This document shows, piece after piece, positions 1-9,280 of a DNA stretch of 64,000 nt. Source of the DNA: Fen-178 sp049516835. GTDB lineage: Bacteria > Acidobacteriota > Terriglobia > Bryobacterales > Bryobacteraceae. The stretch is taken from assembly GCA_049516835.1 (NCBI GenBank), contig JBEKSR010000004.1, positions 9,241 through 73,240 on the forward strand, in the 5' to 3' direction. A program made the translations under genes and the position numbers. The notes beneath the pieces are model-generated. The model saw only the letters and a program-made list of their open reading frames with translations, ran no database searches and was not told the DNA's origin. Within the stretch, counting starts at the first letter, position 1, and every line of letters begins with the position of its first letter.

Positions 1-78
1 CCGCGGCCACCCATGGCTGCGGGCGCCGAGACGAGGCCCGGCGCCGCGGGCACGAGCGCCCGCGGGGCCATATCGGAG

Positions 79-891
79 CTATTTCGCCGGCTCGGTGGTG
101 AGGCCGCCACCGCCGGTCTTGGCCTTCTCCGCGGCTTTGCGTTTCTTGGTGGCCAGCGCCTTCTGGACCCAATCGTCGGCGATCTTAATCTGCTGCGCGT
201 ACTCTTCCTTGTTGTCGGTGAGGTCCGCGCGCTCGCGAATCAGAAGGTTCTCATACGCCATGGCATCGTCGTAATCGGGGTTGATCTGAAGCGCCTTGTC
301 CAGCGCCTTCAGACCGCCGTCGATCACCGGCGTGTACTGGGCCTTGAGCTCTTCCCTGACCTTCTTGTCCTTAATCGGACCGGGATCTTCCTGCCTCATA
401 CCCAAATTCGCGCGGGCCGTCCCGTAAGGCGGATACCACTTCGACCAGGCGACAAAACCGAGGCTATAGTAAGCGTCCGCATCGCTGGGGTCCACCGCCG
501 TCAGCTTCTCATACCACTGCTGGGCATCGTCCCACTTCTTCTGGTTCAGGTACAGCGAAGCCACCGAGGCGATGGCCACGCTGTTCTTCGGGTCCTGATC
601 CAATACCTTCATGAACTGGTCGTATGCGGCCGTGGCCATCTGCGTGTTCTCGGGGGATTCGGCGCCCGGGATGTACTGCTGCATGTAGGCCGTGGCCAGG
701 TAGAGGCGCGCCGTGGGGAAATTCGGGTCCAGTTCGACGGCGGTCTTGAAGTGCTCCACGGCTTCCGGATATTGGGCGTTCTTGAAAGCTTGCACGCCCT
801 GGTTGAGCTGATCGCGCGATTTCAATTGGTTGCAACTCACGCTCAGGACCGCCAACGCGGCCACGCCCAGAATCAACGCCATTTTGCGCAT
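79..891 (-). CDS. TPR-repeat lipoprotein
   Basis: This 270-residue protein starts with a hydrophobic segment ending in a lipobox (LSVSC, Cys about residue 20), so it is probably an outer-membrane or periplasmic lipoprotein. The body has several TPR-like helical repeats, for example the A-x-Y-x-x-L-G-x-V pattern, followed by a Lys/Ala-rich tail. TPR proteins are scaffolds; no catalytic motif is visible. It is the last gene read in the tonB-exbB-exbD-exbD run, two bases after the upstream exbD stop, so it probably serves the same energised outer-membrane machine, as YbgF/CpoB does for Tol. That role is inference from position. The ATG has a GGAGG about 12 bases upstream. Confidence 0.85.
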   Translation of the reverse strand: MRKMALILGVAALAVLSVSCNQLKSRDQLNQGVQAFKNAQYPEAVEHFKTAVELDPNFPTARLYLATAYMQQYIPGAESPENTQMATAAYDQFMKVLDQDPKNSVAIASVASLYLNQKKWDDAQQWYEKLTAVDPSDADAYYSLGFVAWSKWYPPYGTARANLGMRQEDPGPIKDKKVREELKAQYTPVIDGGLKALDKALQINPDYDDAMAYENLLIRERADLTDNKEEYAQQIKIADDWVQKALATKKRKAAEKAKTGGGGLTTEPAK

Positions 892-892
892 T

Positions 893-1318
893 TTATTGTC
901 CGGCCTCCACCTTCGCGGTCATCAGACCGACCTTATCGATGCCGGCGCCGTGCGCGGTATCGATAGCCCTGGCCACCCAATTGAATTCGATATTGGGATC
1001 GCCCTTCACGAACACCACGCGCTCGGCGCGCGTCTTGAAGATCTCTTCCAGACGGGCCCCCAGGTGGTTTTCGTCGGTGGGCTCGGCGTTGATCATCAGC
1101 TTGTGATCGGAATCGATCGAGATCACCACCGTTCGTTGATCCGAAGCCGTCTCCTTCTGACCCGGCGGTGGCGGCTGAGGCACGAGCGCCTCCAACCCCT
1201 TCGGCGTCAGCGGTGTGATCACCATGAAGATGATGATCAGCACCAGCAACACGTCGATCATGGGCGTCATGTTGATGTCGGATTTCGGACCACCGCTTCC
1301 GCCAACTGCCATTGACAT
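893..1318 (-). CDS. exbD: ExbD/TolR-family biopolymer transport protein (second copy)
   Basis: A 141-residue ExbD/TolR protein: short cytoplasmic N-terminus, one transmembrane helix with the conserved Asp of the D-I-N-M-T-P-M-I-D-V segment near residues 14-23, then a periplasmic domain. ExbD subunits sit inside the ExbB pentamer and use proton flow to drive TonB; the membrane Asp is the protonation site. The ATG has a GGAGCA upstream. It lies behind a second, non-identical exbD, an arrangement common in Acidobacteriota and Myxococcota, where the two paralogs may form a heterodimer (inference). Confidence 0.93.
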   Translation of the reverse strand: MSMAVGGSGGPKSDINMTPMIDVLLVLIIIFMVITPLTPKGLEALVPQPPPPGQKETASDQRTVVISIDSDHKLMINAEPTDENHLGARLEEIFKTRAERVVFVKGDPNIEFNWVARAIDTAHGAGIDKVGLMTAKVEAGQ

Positions 1319-1349
1319 AAGATTGCTCCTTTAGATAAGTTCTCGTTTA

Positions 1350-1823
1350 CTACTTGGCCCCGCCGCTGGGGTTAGGCCTGGTTGTGTCCAGCAACTGCTC
1401 GGTCAGCAGACCCAATTGGTCGACGCCCGCCGCACGCAGGTTGTCCACCACCTCGACCACCTTCTCATAGCGCGCCCGCGAGTCGGCCTTGACAAAAACC
1501 GTCTTGTCCAGCCGGTTGATGAGCAGGTCTTTCACCTTGGGCGGCAAGTCCGCTGGAGTCATCTGGGTGGTGCCCAGGTACGTCTTCCCGTCGCGCGTCA
1601 CCGCGACCATGATTGCGTCGCTCTTGTCGGCAGCCTGCATGGGAATGGGGTTCTTGGTCTTCACCAAGTCCACACTGACGCCCTTTGACAACATCGGCGT
1701 GATGACCATGAAAATGATGAGCATCACGAGCATCACGTCGACCATGGGGGTCACGTTGATGTCGGACACCGGCGGCGCGGCCTTGTGCTTCATGATAACT
1801 GATGCAGCTTTTTCTTTCGCCAT
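1350..1823 (-). CDS. exbD: ExbD/TolR-family biopolymer transport protein (first copy)
   Basis: A 157-residue ExbD/TolR paralog. The D-I-N-V-T-P-M-V-D-V motif at about residues 20-29 marks the start of the single membrane helix and carries the conserved Asp. The rest is a small periplasmic domain with conserved basic and Asp residues (K-A-D-S-R-A-R-Y). It is read between exbB and the second exbD, and is probably a subunit of the same proton-driven motor. It differs clearly in sequence from its neighbour, so the pair is not a recent duplication. Confidence 0.93.
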   Translation of the reverse strand: MAKEKAASVIMKHKAAPPVSDINVTPMVDVMLVMLIIFMVITPMLSKGVSVDLVKTKNPIPMQAADKSDAIMVAVTRDGKTYLGTTQMTPADLPPKVKDLLINRLDKTVFVKADSRARYEKVVEVVDNLRAAGVDQLGLLTEQLLDTTRPNPSGGAK

Positions 1824-1955
1824 CGTCTCTCTCCCTGGAGTTCGGCAGGAGGCGGGGAGCCCCGGACCGAAGCTCCCCTGAAATCAACTCGCCGGACTCC
1901 TAGCTAGGGACCGGGCGACCCCGAGGGTCCCCTGCGGCCCTTACAGACCATCGTG

Positions 1956-2687
1956 CTACTTGCGTGCGCCGGCGCCACGCTGCGAACGTTTCAGGAAGTA
2001 GTCGATCAGTTCCGAGCTGGAGTTCCCCATTTCCACGTCGAAAGCTTCAATCTTCCCCGTGAAGTAGTTGAACGCCCAGACCGCCGGAAGGGCCACGAAC
2101 AGCCCGAAAGCGGTGGTCACCAGGGCTTCGGAAATACCGCCGGCCACCGCGCCCAACCCGGTCGACTTCTCGGTGGAAATCCCCGTGAAGGCGTTGATGA
2201 TGCCGACCACCGTTCCGAACAGTCCCACGAAGGGGGCGGTGGAACCGATGGTCGCGAGACCGCTGACGCCGCGCTTCAGCTCGGCGTGCACAATCGCCTC
2301 GGAGCGCTCCAGAGCGCGCTTGGAAGCCTCGATCTCTTCGCCCGGGATTTCGTTGCTGAGCTGGTGGGCCTGGAATTCCTGGAGGCCCGCCACCACGACT
2401 TTGGCCAGATGGCTTTTCTTGAAACGGTCCCCAATCTTCACCGCCTCGTCCAGCTTGCCTTCGCGGAGCGCGCCGGCCACAGCCGGAGCAAACAACCGCG
2501 ACTGCTTACGCGCCGCGCTGTACGCCATGAACCGATCGATCATGACGCCGATGGAATACGCCGACATGATGAACAGAAGGAACACCACTAACTTGGCCAA
2601 CGTACCCATCTGATTATACAGGGAGCGGACATCCCAGCCTACGGTTCCGCCCTGCAGCAAATAAAGCGACCATACTTGCAATTGCAT
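1956..2687 (-). CDS. exbB: MotA/TolQ/ExbB proton channel family protein
   Basis: A 243-residue ExbB/TolQ homologue with three membrane segments: one N-terminal (about residues 32-50) and two near residues 150-210. The conserved L-x-T-I-G-S-T-A-P-F-V-G-L-F-G-T-V-x-G-I block is present. This subunit forms the pentameric channel that powers TonB or Tol complexes. It follows the tonB-like gene and precedes two exbD genes. The 5' spacer and the spacer downstream both hold GC-rich palindromic sequence. Confidence 0.95.
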   Translation of the reverse strand: MQLQVWSLYLLQGGTVGWDVRSLYNQMGTLAKLVVFLLFIMSAYSIGVMIDRFMAYSAARKQSRLFAPAVAGALREGKLDEAVKIGDRFKKSHLAKVVVAGLQEFQAHQLSNEIPGEEIEASKRALERSEAIVHAELKRGVSGLATIGSTAPFVGLFGTVVGIINAFTGISTEKSTGLGAVAGGISEALVTTAFGLFVALPAVWAFNYFTGKIEAFDVEMGNSSSELIDYFLKRSQRGAGARK

Positions 2688-2760
2688 GTTTTCTCTCTCT
2701 CCTGCGAGTTGAATTCAAATTCTGGCCGGCCCGGGGTACCCCCTGGGTCCGGGCCGGTTA

Positions 2761-3519
2761 CTACTGACTCAACGTGAAGTTCACGTCGATCTGAGTTACG
2801 ACCTCCACCGGCTCTCCGTTGAGGAGGGTCGGTTGGTACACCCACTGTTTCACCGCTTCCAAAGCGGACGGGACCAGCAACGGGTGGCCGCTGATGACCT
2901 CGAGTTTCTGAATGGTGCCGTCCCTGGCGATAATGGCGCTGAGCTTCACCACGCCCTGAATGCGCGCCTGCTTGGCCAGCGGCGGATACACCGGACGCGG
3001 TTGGCGGACCAGCTTGGCCTGCTGCACGTTACCGCCGACCCGGATGCGTTGCGGAACCACTTCCTTCTTCGGCGGCGGAGGCGGCGGCAGAACCGCCGTC
3101 GGAACCGCACCAATGATGCCGCCGAGAATGCCGCCGGGGGTGCCCCCAGCTACGCCGCCCGCTATGCCGCCCGCCACGCCGCCCACGCCCGAGGAAGGAG
3201 GCGGAAGCTCTTCTTCTCTGATCTGCGCGATCTCTTTCGGGATGCTCTTGGGCGCCATCAACCGGCCGGCGTCGAACTGGCGCGGGATGATCTTCACCTT
3301 TACCACGGGAGCGGCCGCCTGGGGAGGAGGCGGCGGAGGCGGCGGCGGAGGCGGCGCCACCAGGAAACTGGTCAACTGAGTCTTGGGAAGCACATTGAAA
3401 TAGATCATCGGGAAAATCACCCAGAACATCACAAAGATGATCTGCCCCACGAACGAAACCACCACCGTCCAGCTCTTGTTCGTTTTTCCCACGCCTTCAA
3501 TAAACGTCTGCTCGAACAT
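2761..3519 (-). CDS. tonB: TonB-family energy transducer
   Basis: A TonB-like protein of 252 residues when started at the ATG at 3519, which has a GGAAAGGAAG ribosome-binding site; the frame is open further upstream but lacks a better start. One membrane helix lies near residues 20-42, followed by an 11-proline run, a Gly/Ala-rich linker made of G-G-V-A / G-G-I-A repeats, a second proline run, and a C-terminal TonB domain with the R-P-V-Y-P motif at about residue 175. It couples inner-membrane proton flow to outer-membrane transporters. It is followed by exbB, exbD and exbD, which should form its motor. The glycine-repeat linker in place of the usual Lys-Pro/Glu-Pro spacer is unusual. Confidence 0.92.
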   Translation of the reverse strand: MFEQTFIEGVGKTNKSWTVVVSFVGQIIFVMFWVIFPMIYFNVLPKTQLTSFLVAPPPPPPPPPPPQAAAPVVKVKIIPRQFDAGRLMAPKSIPKEIAQIREEELPPPSSGVGGVAGGIAGGVAGGTPGGILGGIIGAVPTAVLPPPPPPKKEVVPQRIRVGGNVQQAKLVRQPRPVYPPLAKQARIQGVVKLSAIIARDGTIQKLEVISGHPLLVPSALEAVKQWVYQPTLLNGEPVEVVTQIDVNFTLSQ

Positions 3520-3595
3520 ACAAGCTTCCTTTCCCTGGTCACCGCCGCGGCCGCGCTCCCGGGAGCCCCCCGAGGTCCGCCGCGACGGCCCCTTG

Positions 3596-4837
3596 CTACT
3601 TAACCGCCCTTGCAGGGCTCTTCCGGACCGCTTCCGGTCGCGGCGCAGTCGCCAGCGGAGGACCCGGCCTCCGCTTGCGCCGATCAGTGTAATTATGCCA
3701 GAACAACACGATCGGACTGGCGATGAAAACCGAAGAATACGTGCCGACAATAATCCCGCAAACCAGCGCGAACGAGAATCCGTGCAGCACCGGACCGCCC
3801 CAGATGAACAGCGCGATCACCGTCAGGAAGGTCAGGCCCGAGGTCATGATGGTGCGGCTGAGCGTCTGGTTGACCGCCCGGTTCATCACCCTTTCCAGCG
3901 GTTCGCGCCGCGAGATCTTCAAGTTCTCGCGGATGCGGTCGAAAATCACGATGGTATCGTTCATCGAATAGCCCACCAGAGTCAACAGGGCCGCGATGAC
4001 CGTCATGGAGATCTCTTTGCCGAAAAGAGAGAACAGCCCGATAGTGATGAGGGTGTCGTGGAAGCACGCGATCACGGCCCCCAGGCCGTAGATCCACTCG
4101 AACCGGAACCAGATGTACGCCAGCATCCCGGCGAGCGCGTATAGCGTGGCCAGCACGGCCTTGTTCCTCAACTCCGCGCCCACTTTCGGTCCCACCATCT
4201 CCACTTTCAATATGTGAAACGGCGCCAGATAACACTCCTGCTGAAGAGTGTTCATAATACCAGCATTTACGCCCGGAACGGATGTCAACTGAGAAAAATT
4301 TGCGACCAGGCCGGAACGCGGCGGGGTATCGCGGAAATCGAGCATGTCTTTGGCCAGTTTCTGCAACTGGACGTCGCTCATGGCGACGCCGGCGCGAGCC
4401 AGGGGATCGCGCAAACGCTCGACCACCACCTGCTGGCTGGCGTTGTTGAAGTCGAGCTTCCCGGCGGTCTGCCCCCACCTGGCATTCAGAACATCCTGCA
4501 TGTCCTGGCGGTTGACGTTCAACTGGCCCTCTTCCTGCGCTTCGGTCCCGATCTCGACCTCGTTTTCCGCTCCGCTGCCGTAAATATTCTGTACGCTTAC
4601 CTCGCCCTTGATCTTCTGCGAACGCGCCATGGCGGCGCGGATCTGGTCGAGCGGCGGCGGATAAGCGAACTTGACCGTCATCAGGACGCCCTCTTTGAAA
4701 TCGATGCCGTACTTGAGCCCGTGCTTTACGGCGATACTCCCGAACCCCGCCGCCGTCAGCACCAACGAAGCGATGATGAAGGGCCACTTCTTGCCCAGAA
4801 AGTCAAAGTCAGTGTTCTTAAATAATTGCATCGACAC
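3596..4837 (-). CDS. secF: Protein translocase subunit SecF
   Basis: A 413-residue SecF: first membrane helix near residues 18-36, a large periplasmic region, then the five-helix bundle with the conserved G-Y-S-M-N-D-T-I-V-I-F-D-R-I-R-E-N block near residue 290. SecDF is an RND-type accessory complex that uses proton flow to help protein export. It is read directly after secD with a 90-base gap. The first possible start is GTG at 4837; an ATG two codons later (4831) is equally plausible and no strong ribosome-binding site decides between them. The periplasmic domain is longer than in E. coli SecF. Confidence 0.96.
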   Translation of the reverse strand: MSMQLFKNTDFDFLGKKWPFIIASLVLTAAGFGSIAVKHGLKYGIDFKEGVLMTVKFAYPPPLDQIRAAMARSQKIKGEVSVQNIYGSGAENEVEIGTEAQEEGQLNVNRQDMQDVLNARWGQTAGKLDFNNASQQVVVERLRDPLARAGVAMSDVQLQKLAKDMLDFRDTPPRSGLVANFSQLTSVPGVNAGIMNTLQQECYLAPFHILKVEMVGPKVGAELRNKAVLATLYALAGMLAYIWFRFEWIYGLGAVIACFHDTLITIGLFSLFGKEISMTVIAALLTLVGYSMNDTIVIFDRIRENLKISRREPLERVMNRAVNQTLSRTIMTSGLTFLTVIALFIWGGPVLHGFSFALVCGIIVGTYSSVFIASPIVLFWHNYTDRRKRRPGPPLATAPRPEAVRKSPARAVK

Positions 4838-4927
4838 ATGCCGTGCTGGTGCGCTTAATTAAGTTTGACACCAGCCCTTTACCGTTTGTTCCAACCGCCG
4901 GTGGGAATCCCCGTAAGTCATTGCCGC

Positions 4928-6547
4928 TCAAATACTTAATGCCTCCATCCGCCGATGTCCGGACAACTCGTAGTCAAAAATCGTCCTGGAAACGAAAACT
5001 GCCGTAAACACGTTGGCGATCAGCCCTATGACCAGCGTCACCGCGAATCCGCGGACCGGTCCTTCCCCGAACAGGAACAGGAAAGCGCACGAAACCACGG
5101 TGGTCACGTGGGTGTCGACAATGGTCCACCACGCTTTGTTGAAACCCGTATCCACGGCCGCGATGACTGCCTTGCCCGACCGCAACTCCTCGCGGATACG
5201 CTCGAAGATCAGCACGTTCGAATCCACCGCCATGCCGATGGTCAGAATCACTCCGGCGATTCCCGGCAGCGTCAGCACCGCGTGGAAATAGGACAGCGCC
5301 GCCATGAGCACCACCGTGTTGAGCGCCAGCGCCAAAACCGCGTTCACGCCGCTACGTTTATAGTAGACGAGCATGACAACTATTACGGCCAGCAGCCCGG
5401 CGATACCAGCCACCAGACCCTCGTGGACGGAATCGGCGCCGAGGGAAGGCCCGATGGAGCGCTCCTCTAGGGTCTGAACTCCCGCCGGCAGGGAACCCGA
5501 CCGAAGGTAGCGGGACAGGTCCACGGCCTCGTCTTCGCTGGTCAGGTTGGTGATGCGGCCGGCATCTTCGATTCTCGATTCGATTGTGGCCACGCTCACA
5601 ATGCTATTGTCCAATGCCACGGCCAGCCTGTTGCCGATATTGGCTTCCGTGAAGCGGCCAAAGCGCTTGCCGCCGTCCGGCGACAGGGTGAAGTTGGTGT
5701 CCCACTTTCGGAACTCGCCCTGGCTGGCCCGCGCATTGCGCATTTCACGGCCGGTGATCACCGGGGTTTTACCCACCAGGTACCACTGCTCGCCTTCCTG
5801 GGCGCCACGCGGCTTGGCCTTCACCATCTTGGTATTCAACGGCAGGACGCCGCCATGCTGAGAGAGGAGCGCTTCGCGGCTGGCGAAGGGCCCGTCCTCG
5901 ACTTTAGTAAGTTCCAGGACGGCCGCAGTCCGAATCAATTCCTGCACGTGCGCCGGATCGTCCACGCCCGGCAACTGCACCAGTATCTGGTACTGATCGC
6001 CCGCCCGCCCGTACTGTTGCACCGAAGGCTCCGTCAGCCCGAGCTCATTGATGCGGTTGCCGATGGTCTGGATGGTTCGTTCCACCGTGTCGCGCTTGAG
6101 CGCCACCAGCTCGGAGGGCTTGAGCCGCATCGAATAGTCGGTGGTGTTCTGCGCCGTCAACACATAGGTGGCATACCGCTCGTTGACGAGGTCGCGGAAA
6201 GAGCTCGTCTGGGTGGCCGGCACGCCCTTGATGTAGATTTCGACATCGTCGGCATCCTCAACCCGCTGAGGATCGTTGCGGTCCATGCTGGCCCAGGTGA
6301 TCCTCTGCTTGCCGAGATCCTCCTTGAGCCGCTCCATGGTCTGGTCGGCATCCGCTTTGACGGCGTCCTGCACCTGGACCTGCAGCACCAGGTGGCTGCC
6401 GCCCTTGAGGTCCAGCCCAAGCTGGATGTGGTTCTTCACGTTCTGTACCAGGTCGGCCGCCGACTTGGGGAAACCGATAATGCCGAACACGCAAACCAGA
6501 ATCGTGGCCACAATTACCACGGTTCGCGCTCTTAGATTCGTTCGCAT
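4928..6547 (-). CDS. secD: Protein translocase subunit SecD
   Basis: A 539-residue SecD, slightly shorter than the E. coli protein. It has an N-terminal membrane helix, the G-L-D-L-K-G-G-S-H-L motif near residue 44, the periplasmic P1 region with a T-I-x-x-R-I-N-E-L-G-L-x-E segment, and a C-terminal six-helix domain with G-M-A-V-D-S-N-V-L-I-F-E-R-I-R-E-E, the site of the conserved Asp used for proton transfer. It acts with SecF and YajC to complete Sec translocation. The order tgt-yajC-secD-secF is the classic one. Confidence 0.97.
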   Translation of the reverse strand: MRTNLRARTVVIVATILVCVFGIIGFPKSAADLVQNVKNHIQLGLDLKGGSHLVLQVQVQDAVKADADQTMERLKEDLGKQRITWASMDRNDPQRVEDADDVEIYIKGVPATQTSSFRDLVNERYATYVLTAQNTTDYSMRLKPSELVALKRDTVERTIQTIGNRINELGLTEPSVQQYGRAGDQYQILVQLPGVDDPAHVQELIRTAAVLELTKVEDGPFASREALLSQHGGVLPLNTKMVKAKPRGAQEGEQWYLVGKTPVITGREMRNARASQGEFRKWDTNFTLSPDGGKRFGRFTEANIGNRLAVALDNSIVSVATIESRIEDAGRITNLTSEDEAVDLSRYLRSGSLPAGVQTLEERSIGPSLGADSVHEGLVAGIAGLLAVIVVMLVYYKRSGVNAVLALALNTVVLMAALSYFHAVLTLPGIAGVILTIGMAVDSNVLIFERIREELRSGKAVIAAVDTGFNKAWWTIVDTHVTTVVSCAFLFLFGEGPVRGFAVTLVIGLIANVFTAVFVSRTIFDYELSGHRRMEALSI

Positions 6548-6578
6548 GGGAATTTAACGCCTGTTTCTAGAATTGCCG

Positions 6579-6887
6579 CTACTTCTTGCCTTCCCCTGAA
6601 ATCATGCTCGAGACCGAGCTTCGCGCCACCTGGATCTTGACGTTGTCCGGTTTCACGCGCAACACCAGGGTCTCATCCTCGATGGCGACGATGGTCCCGA
6701 TGATGCCGCCGCTAGTCGCGACCGTGTTGCCGTTTTGCAGACCCGCCAGCATCTTCTGAGTCTGTTTGCGCTGGCGCTGCATGGGCAGGAACAGTAGGAA
6801 ATAGAAAATACCAAAGATCAGAAGGATGGGCAAGAATCCCAGTAGGGAGCTGGACGACGCCGACTGCAAGTACAGGTTCAGAACCAC
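6579..6887 (-). CDS. yajC: Preprotein translocase subunit YajC
   Basis: A 102-residue YajC with one N-terminal membrane helix (about residues 15-34) followed by the typical F-L-P-M-Q-R-Q-R-K-Q-T-Q-K-M segment and a small cytoplasmic domain containing G-x-x-V-A-T-S-G-G-I-I-G. YajC binds SecDF. It is read between tgt and secD, with short gaps on both sides, consistent with one transcript. Confidence 0.95.
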   Translation of the reverse strand: MVLNLYLQSASSSSLLGFLPILLIFGIFYFLLFLPMQRQRKQTQKMLAGLQNGNTVATSGGIIGTIVAIEDETLVLRVKPDNVKIQVARSSVSSMISGEGKK

Positions 6888-6905
6888 GTTTTAACCAATT
6901 GGGGA

Positions 6906-8045
6906 TCACCCGGCTTCAAGCGAGGCCGAGCGCGCACACCTCAAGTATTCTGGAAATGATAACGATATTATAGCGTGCCTGATCTCGCCCATGATGTCAA
7001 GGTACCGGCGAATGTTGTGCCGTGTCGCCAGCGCCGCAAACAGGATCTCCCCGGAAACAAACAGATGGCGAAGGTATGCCCGGGAGTATCGGGTACAAGT
7101 ATAGCAATTGCAGCGCTCGTCCAGGGGCCGCCCGTCGTCCTTGTAGCGCGCGTGCTTGATGATCACCCGGCCCTCGGAGGTGAACAGGCAGCCATTGCGC
7201 GCATTCCGCGACGGCAGCACGCAATCCATCATATCGACGCCACGGGCCACGTACTCGGCAAGTTCGGCGGGCATTCCCACGCCCATGGCGTAGCGCGGCC
7301 GCGAGCGCGGCAGAATGTCTTCGGTGGCCTCGACCATCTCGAGGCTGAGCGGGCGCGGTTCGCCCACCGAGAGGCCGCCGATGGCGTAGCCGTCGCTCCC
7401 CAGATCGGCCAGCGCCGTGGCGCACTCGCGCCGCAGGTCCGGGAACATGGACCCCTGTACGATGGGATAGAGCGCGTGCCGCGCGGGGCTTTCCGCCATG
7501 CGCCGCCGGTAATGCCCGTCCGCCTGCCGCGCCCACCCCACGGTGCGATGCATGCTCTCGCGCGCATACTCGTGGCTGACGGGGTACTCCGGGCATTCAT
7601 CGAGCGCCATCAGGATGTCGCTGCCGTAGGCAAGCTGCACATCGACGGTGGATTCCGGAGTGAACGTGTGGAGATCGCCATTGAGATGCGACCGGAATAC
7701 CACGCCGTCGCCGGTGATCTTGCGCATCCCGCTCAGGCTGAAGACCTGGTAGCCACCCGAATCGGTGAGGAGGGCGTTGGGCCACGACATGAAGCGGTGC
7801 AACCCGCCCATCTGGCGGATGATCTCATGCCCCGGGCGCAAATAAAGGTGGTAGGTGTTGGCCAGCAGGATCTTCACGCCGAGATCGTCGGCCAGGTCGC
7901 GCTGGCTGAGACCTTTGACCGTGGCCTGCGTCCCCACCGGCATGAAGACCGGGGTCTCGATGGTCCCGTGCGGCGTGTGCAGCAGGCCGGCGCGCGCCCG
8001 CGTGTGCGGGCACTCGGCGACTACTTCGAATGAGATCTGGGGCAT
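6906..8045 (-). CDS. tgt: tRNA-guanine transglycosylase (queuine tRNA-ribosyltransferase)
   Basis: A 379-residue bacterial Tgt, which swaps the wobble guanine of GUN-anticodon tRNAs for preQ1. Visible hallmarks are the substrate-binding D-S-G-G-Y-Q-V-F motif near residue 96, the M-D-C-V-L-P-S-R-N-A-R-N-G segment carrying the second catalytic Asp near residue 270, and the zinc cluster R-C-N-C-Y-T-C with a downstream H near residues 310-340. It is the first gene of the tgt-yajC-secDF series. The C-terminus is normal length. Confidence 0.97.
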   Translation of the reverse strand: MPQISFEVVAECPHTRARAGLLHTPHGTIETPVFMPVGTQATVKGLSQRDLADDLGVKILLANTYHLYLRPGHEIIRQMGGLHRFMSWPNALLTDSGGYQVFSLSGMRKITGDGVVFRSHLNGDLHTFTPESTVDVQLAYGSDILMALDECPEYPVSHEYARESMHRTVGWARQADGHYRRRMAESPARHALYPIVQGSMFPDLRRECATALADLGSDGYAIGGLSVGEPRPLSLEMVEATEDILPRSRPRYAMGVGMPAELAEYVARGVDMMDCVLPSRNARNGCLFTSEGRVIIKHARYKDDGRPLDERCNCYTCTRYSRAYLRHLFVSGEILFAALATRHNIRRYLDIMGEIRHAIISLSFPEYLRCARSASLEAG

Positions 8046-8062
8046 GCAGCTTTCAGCTTACA

Positions 8063-8179
8063 GGGGCCGGGGGCCAGGGGCCAGAGGCCGGGGGAAGGTG
8101 CGCGCCTGCGGCGCGGAGGTTTCACAGAAGATCCGGCCCGAAGGGCCGCTCCTTTCCCTGGCCCCTGGCCCCCGGCCCC
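8063..8179. repeat. Inverted pair of a 22-bp GC-rich dispersed repeat
   Basis: A 22-base sequence (GGGGCCGGGGGCCAGGGG plus CCAG) at 8063-8084 is repeated in inverted orientation at 8158-8179, with a 73-base loop, in the gap between the MCE gene and tgt. The same 22-mer occurs again at 20151-20172, and a related tract lies at 49092-49141. The pair could fold into a long hairpin between two minus-strand genes; whether it ends transcription is not known. Confidence 0.8.
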
Positions 8180-8184
8180 CGACT

Positions 8185-9204
8185 CTAAAACACCTTGATC
8201 CGCATGAATTTTCGCGGATTCTGGCGGAAGTCCCGCACCGTGTCCTGTAATTCGCGGGCCAGGCCGTTGAGGTTATCGTATGCCAGCGAAGTGGTCATCG
8301 CCGGGCCGCGGTTGAAGGCGTCGACGCTCTCGATCAGCGACAGCACCTGGCGGTTCCAATCGGCATACAAGCTGTCCGACCGCATGAACTCCGCTGTGCG
8401 AAGATCCGCGATCGAACGCCGCAGGTCCTCCGTATCGCTCCACAGCTTGTCGTACCGCGCGCTGTCGCGGAGGAGCTGGCCCGCGTCGCCCTGCCCCGAT
8501 TGGAGGCGCGCCAGGCTGCGATCCAGCTCCACCAGCGGCTGGCTGATCTGCTGGTAGAGCCGGTCGGTATAAAGCTCGCGGCCCACTTCGCTGGTGGTGC
8601 TGGCCGCCGCCTGTATGCCGCTCTCGATCTGCGAGAAGCGCCTGCGCAGATCGTTATACATCTGCTCGCCCTCGACGAGCTGTCCCAAATCGCTGCGGCC
8701 CTGCTCGATATCGTCCAGCAGGGCGCTGACGACCTTCAGTCGTTGTTTAAACTGCTCGATATCGAGGCTCTTCAGCAACTCCGGCGAGCCCTGGAAGCTA
8801 ATCTCTCCGCCCGGGGAGACGAAGTGCCTGCTGGTTCCGCTCGAGATGTCTACAAACTTGTCGCCAATCATGGTTTCGGATGCGACTTGCGCCGTGGAAT
8901 CGTCCGGGATGCTGGCCAGCCGGTCGCGCTCGACGGTCATGGTCACCTTCACGACGCGGTTGGGCTCGCTCGATCCGGAGAGGGCCACCGACCGCACTTT
9001 GCCGACGCCGATGCCATCCACCCGGACCGGCGCTCCCGCTCCCAGCCCCGTGGCATCGGGAATGTAGAGATACGTGGTGGCCCTCTCGGTCAGCAGCGTT
9101 CCCCCGGTCAGCAGGTACGCGAGTATCGAGAGGATGACCACCGCCGCCGCGGAGACGGTCAATACGCGGAACTTGGCCCAGCGGATATAGCGCGCGGACG
9201 GCAT
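8185..9204 (-). CDS. MCE/MlaD-family lipid-transport protein
   Basis: A 339-residue protein with one N-terminal membrane helix (about residues 15-33), an MCE domain near residues 40-120 (L-G-x-G-A-P-V-R-V-D-G-I-x-V-G-K-V pattern), and a long helical region after it. MCE proteins form periplasmic rings or tubes that carry phospholipids between membranes, usually with an ABC transporter (MlaEF). No permease or ATPase gene is adjacent, so its partners must be elsewhere. It is divergent from tatA. Confidence 0.88.
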   Translation of the reverse strand: MPSARYIRWAKFRVLTVSAAAVVILSILAYLLTGGTLLTERATTYLYIPDATGLGAGAPVRVDGIGVGKVRSVALSGSSEPNRVVKVTMTVERDRLASIPDDSTAQVASETMIGDKFVDISSGTSRHFVSPGGEISFQGSPELLKSLDIEQFKQRLKVVSALLDDIEQGRSDLGQLVEGEQMYNDLRRRFSQIESGIQAAASTTSEVGRELYTDRLYQQISQPLVELDRSLARLQSGQGDAGQLLRDSARYDKLWSDTEDLRRSIADLRTAEFMRSDSLYADWNRQVLSLIESVDAFNRGPAMTTSLAYDNLNGLARELQDTVRDFRQNPRKFMRIKVF

Positions 9205-9280
9205 TCACTCGGATTGTACCGCGACGGCCGGCGGTAACACGGGTTACACTGGAAGCGTCTGTGGAATAGGGAGGTAAGGA

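Noticed and set aside
1..71. Open minus-strand frame of 23 codons at the left edge, starting at ATG 71, as the start of a secreted protein
   Set aside because: No ribosome-binding site was seen and the residues are only Ala/Pro/Gly-rich, as expected from GC-rich DNA; too short to judge.
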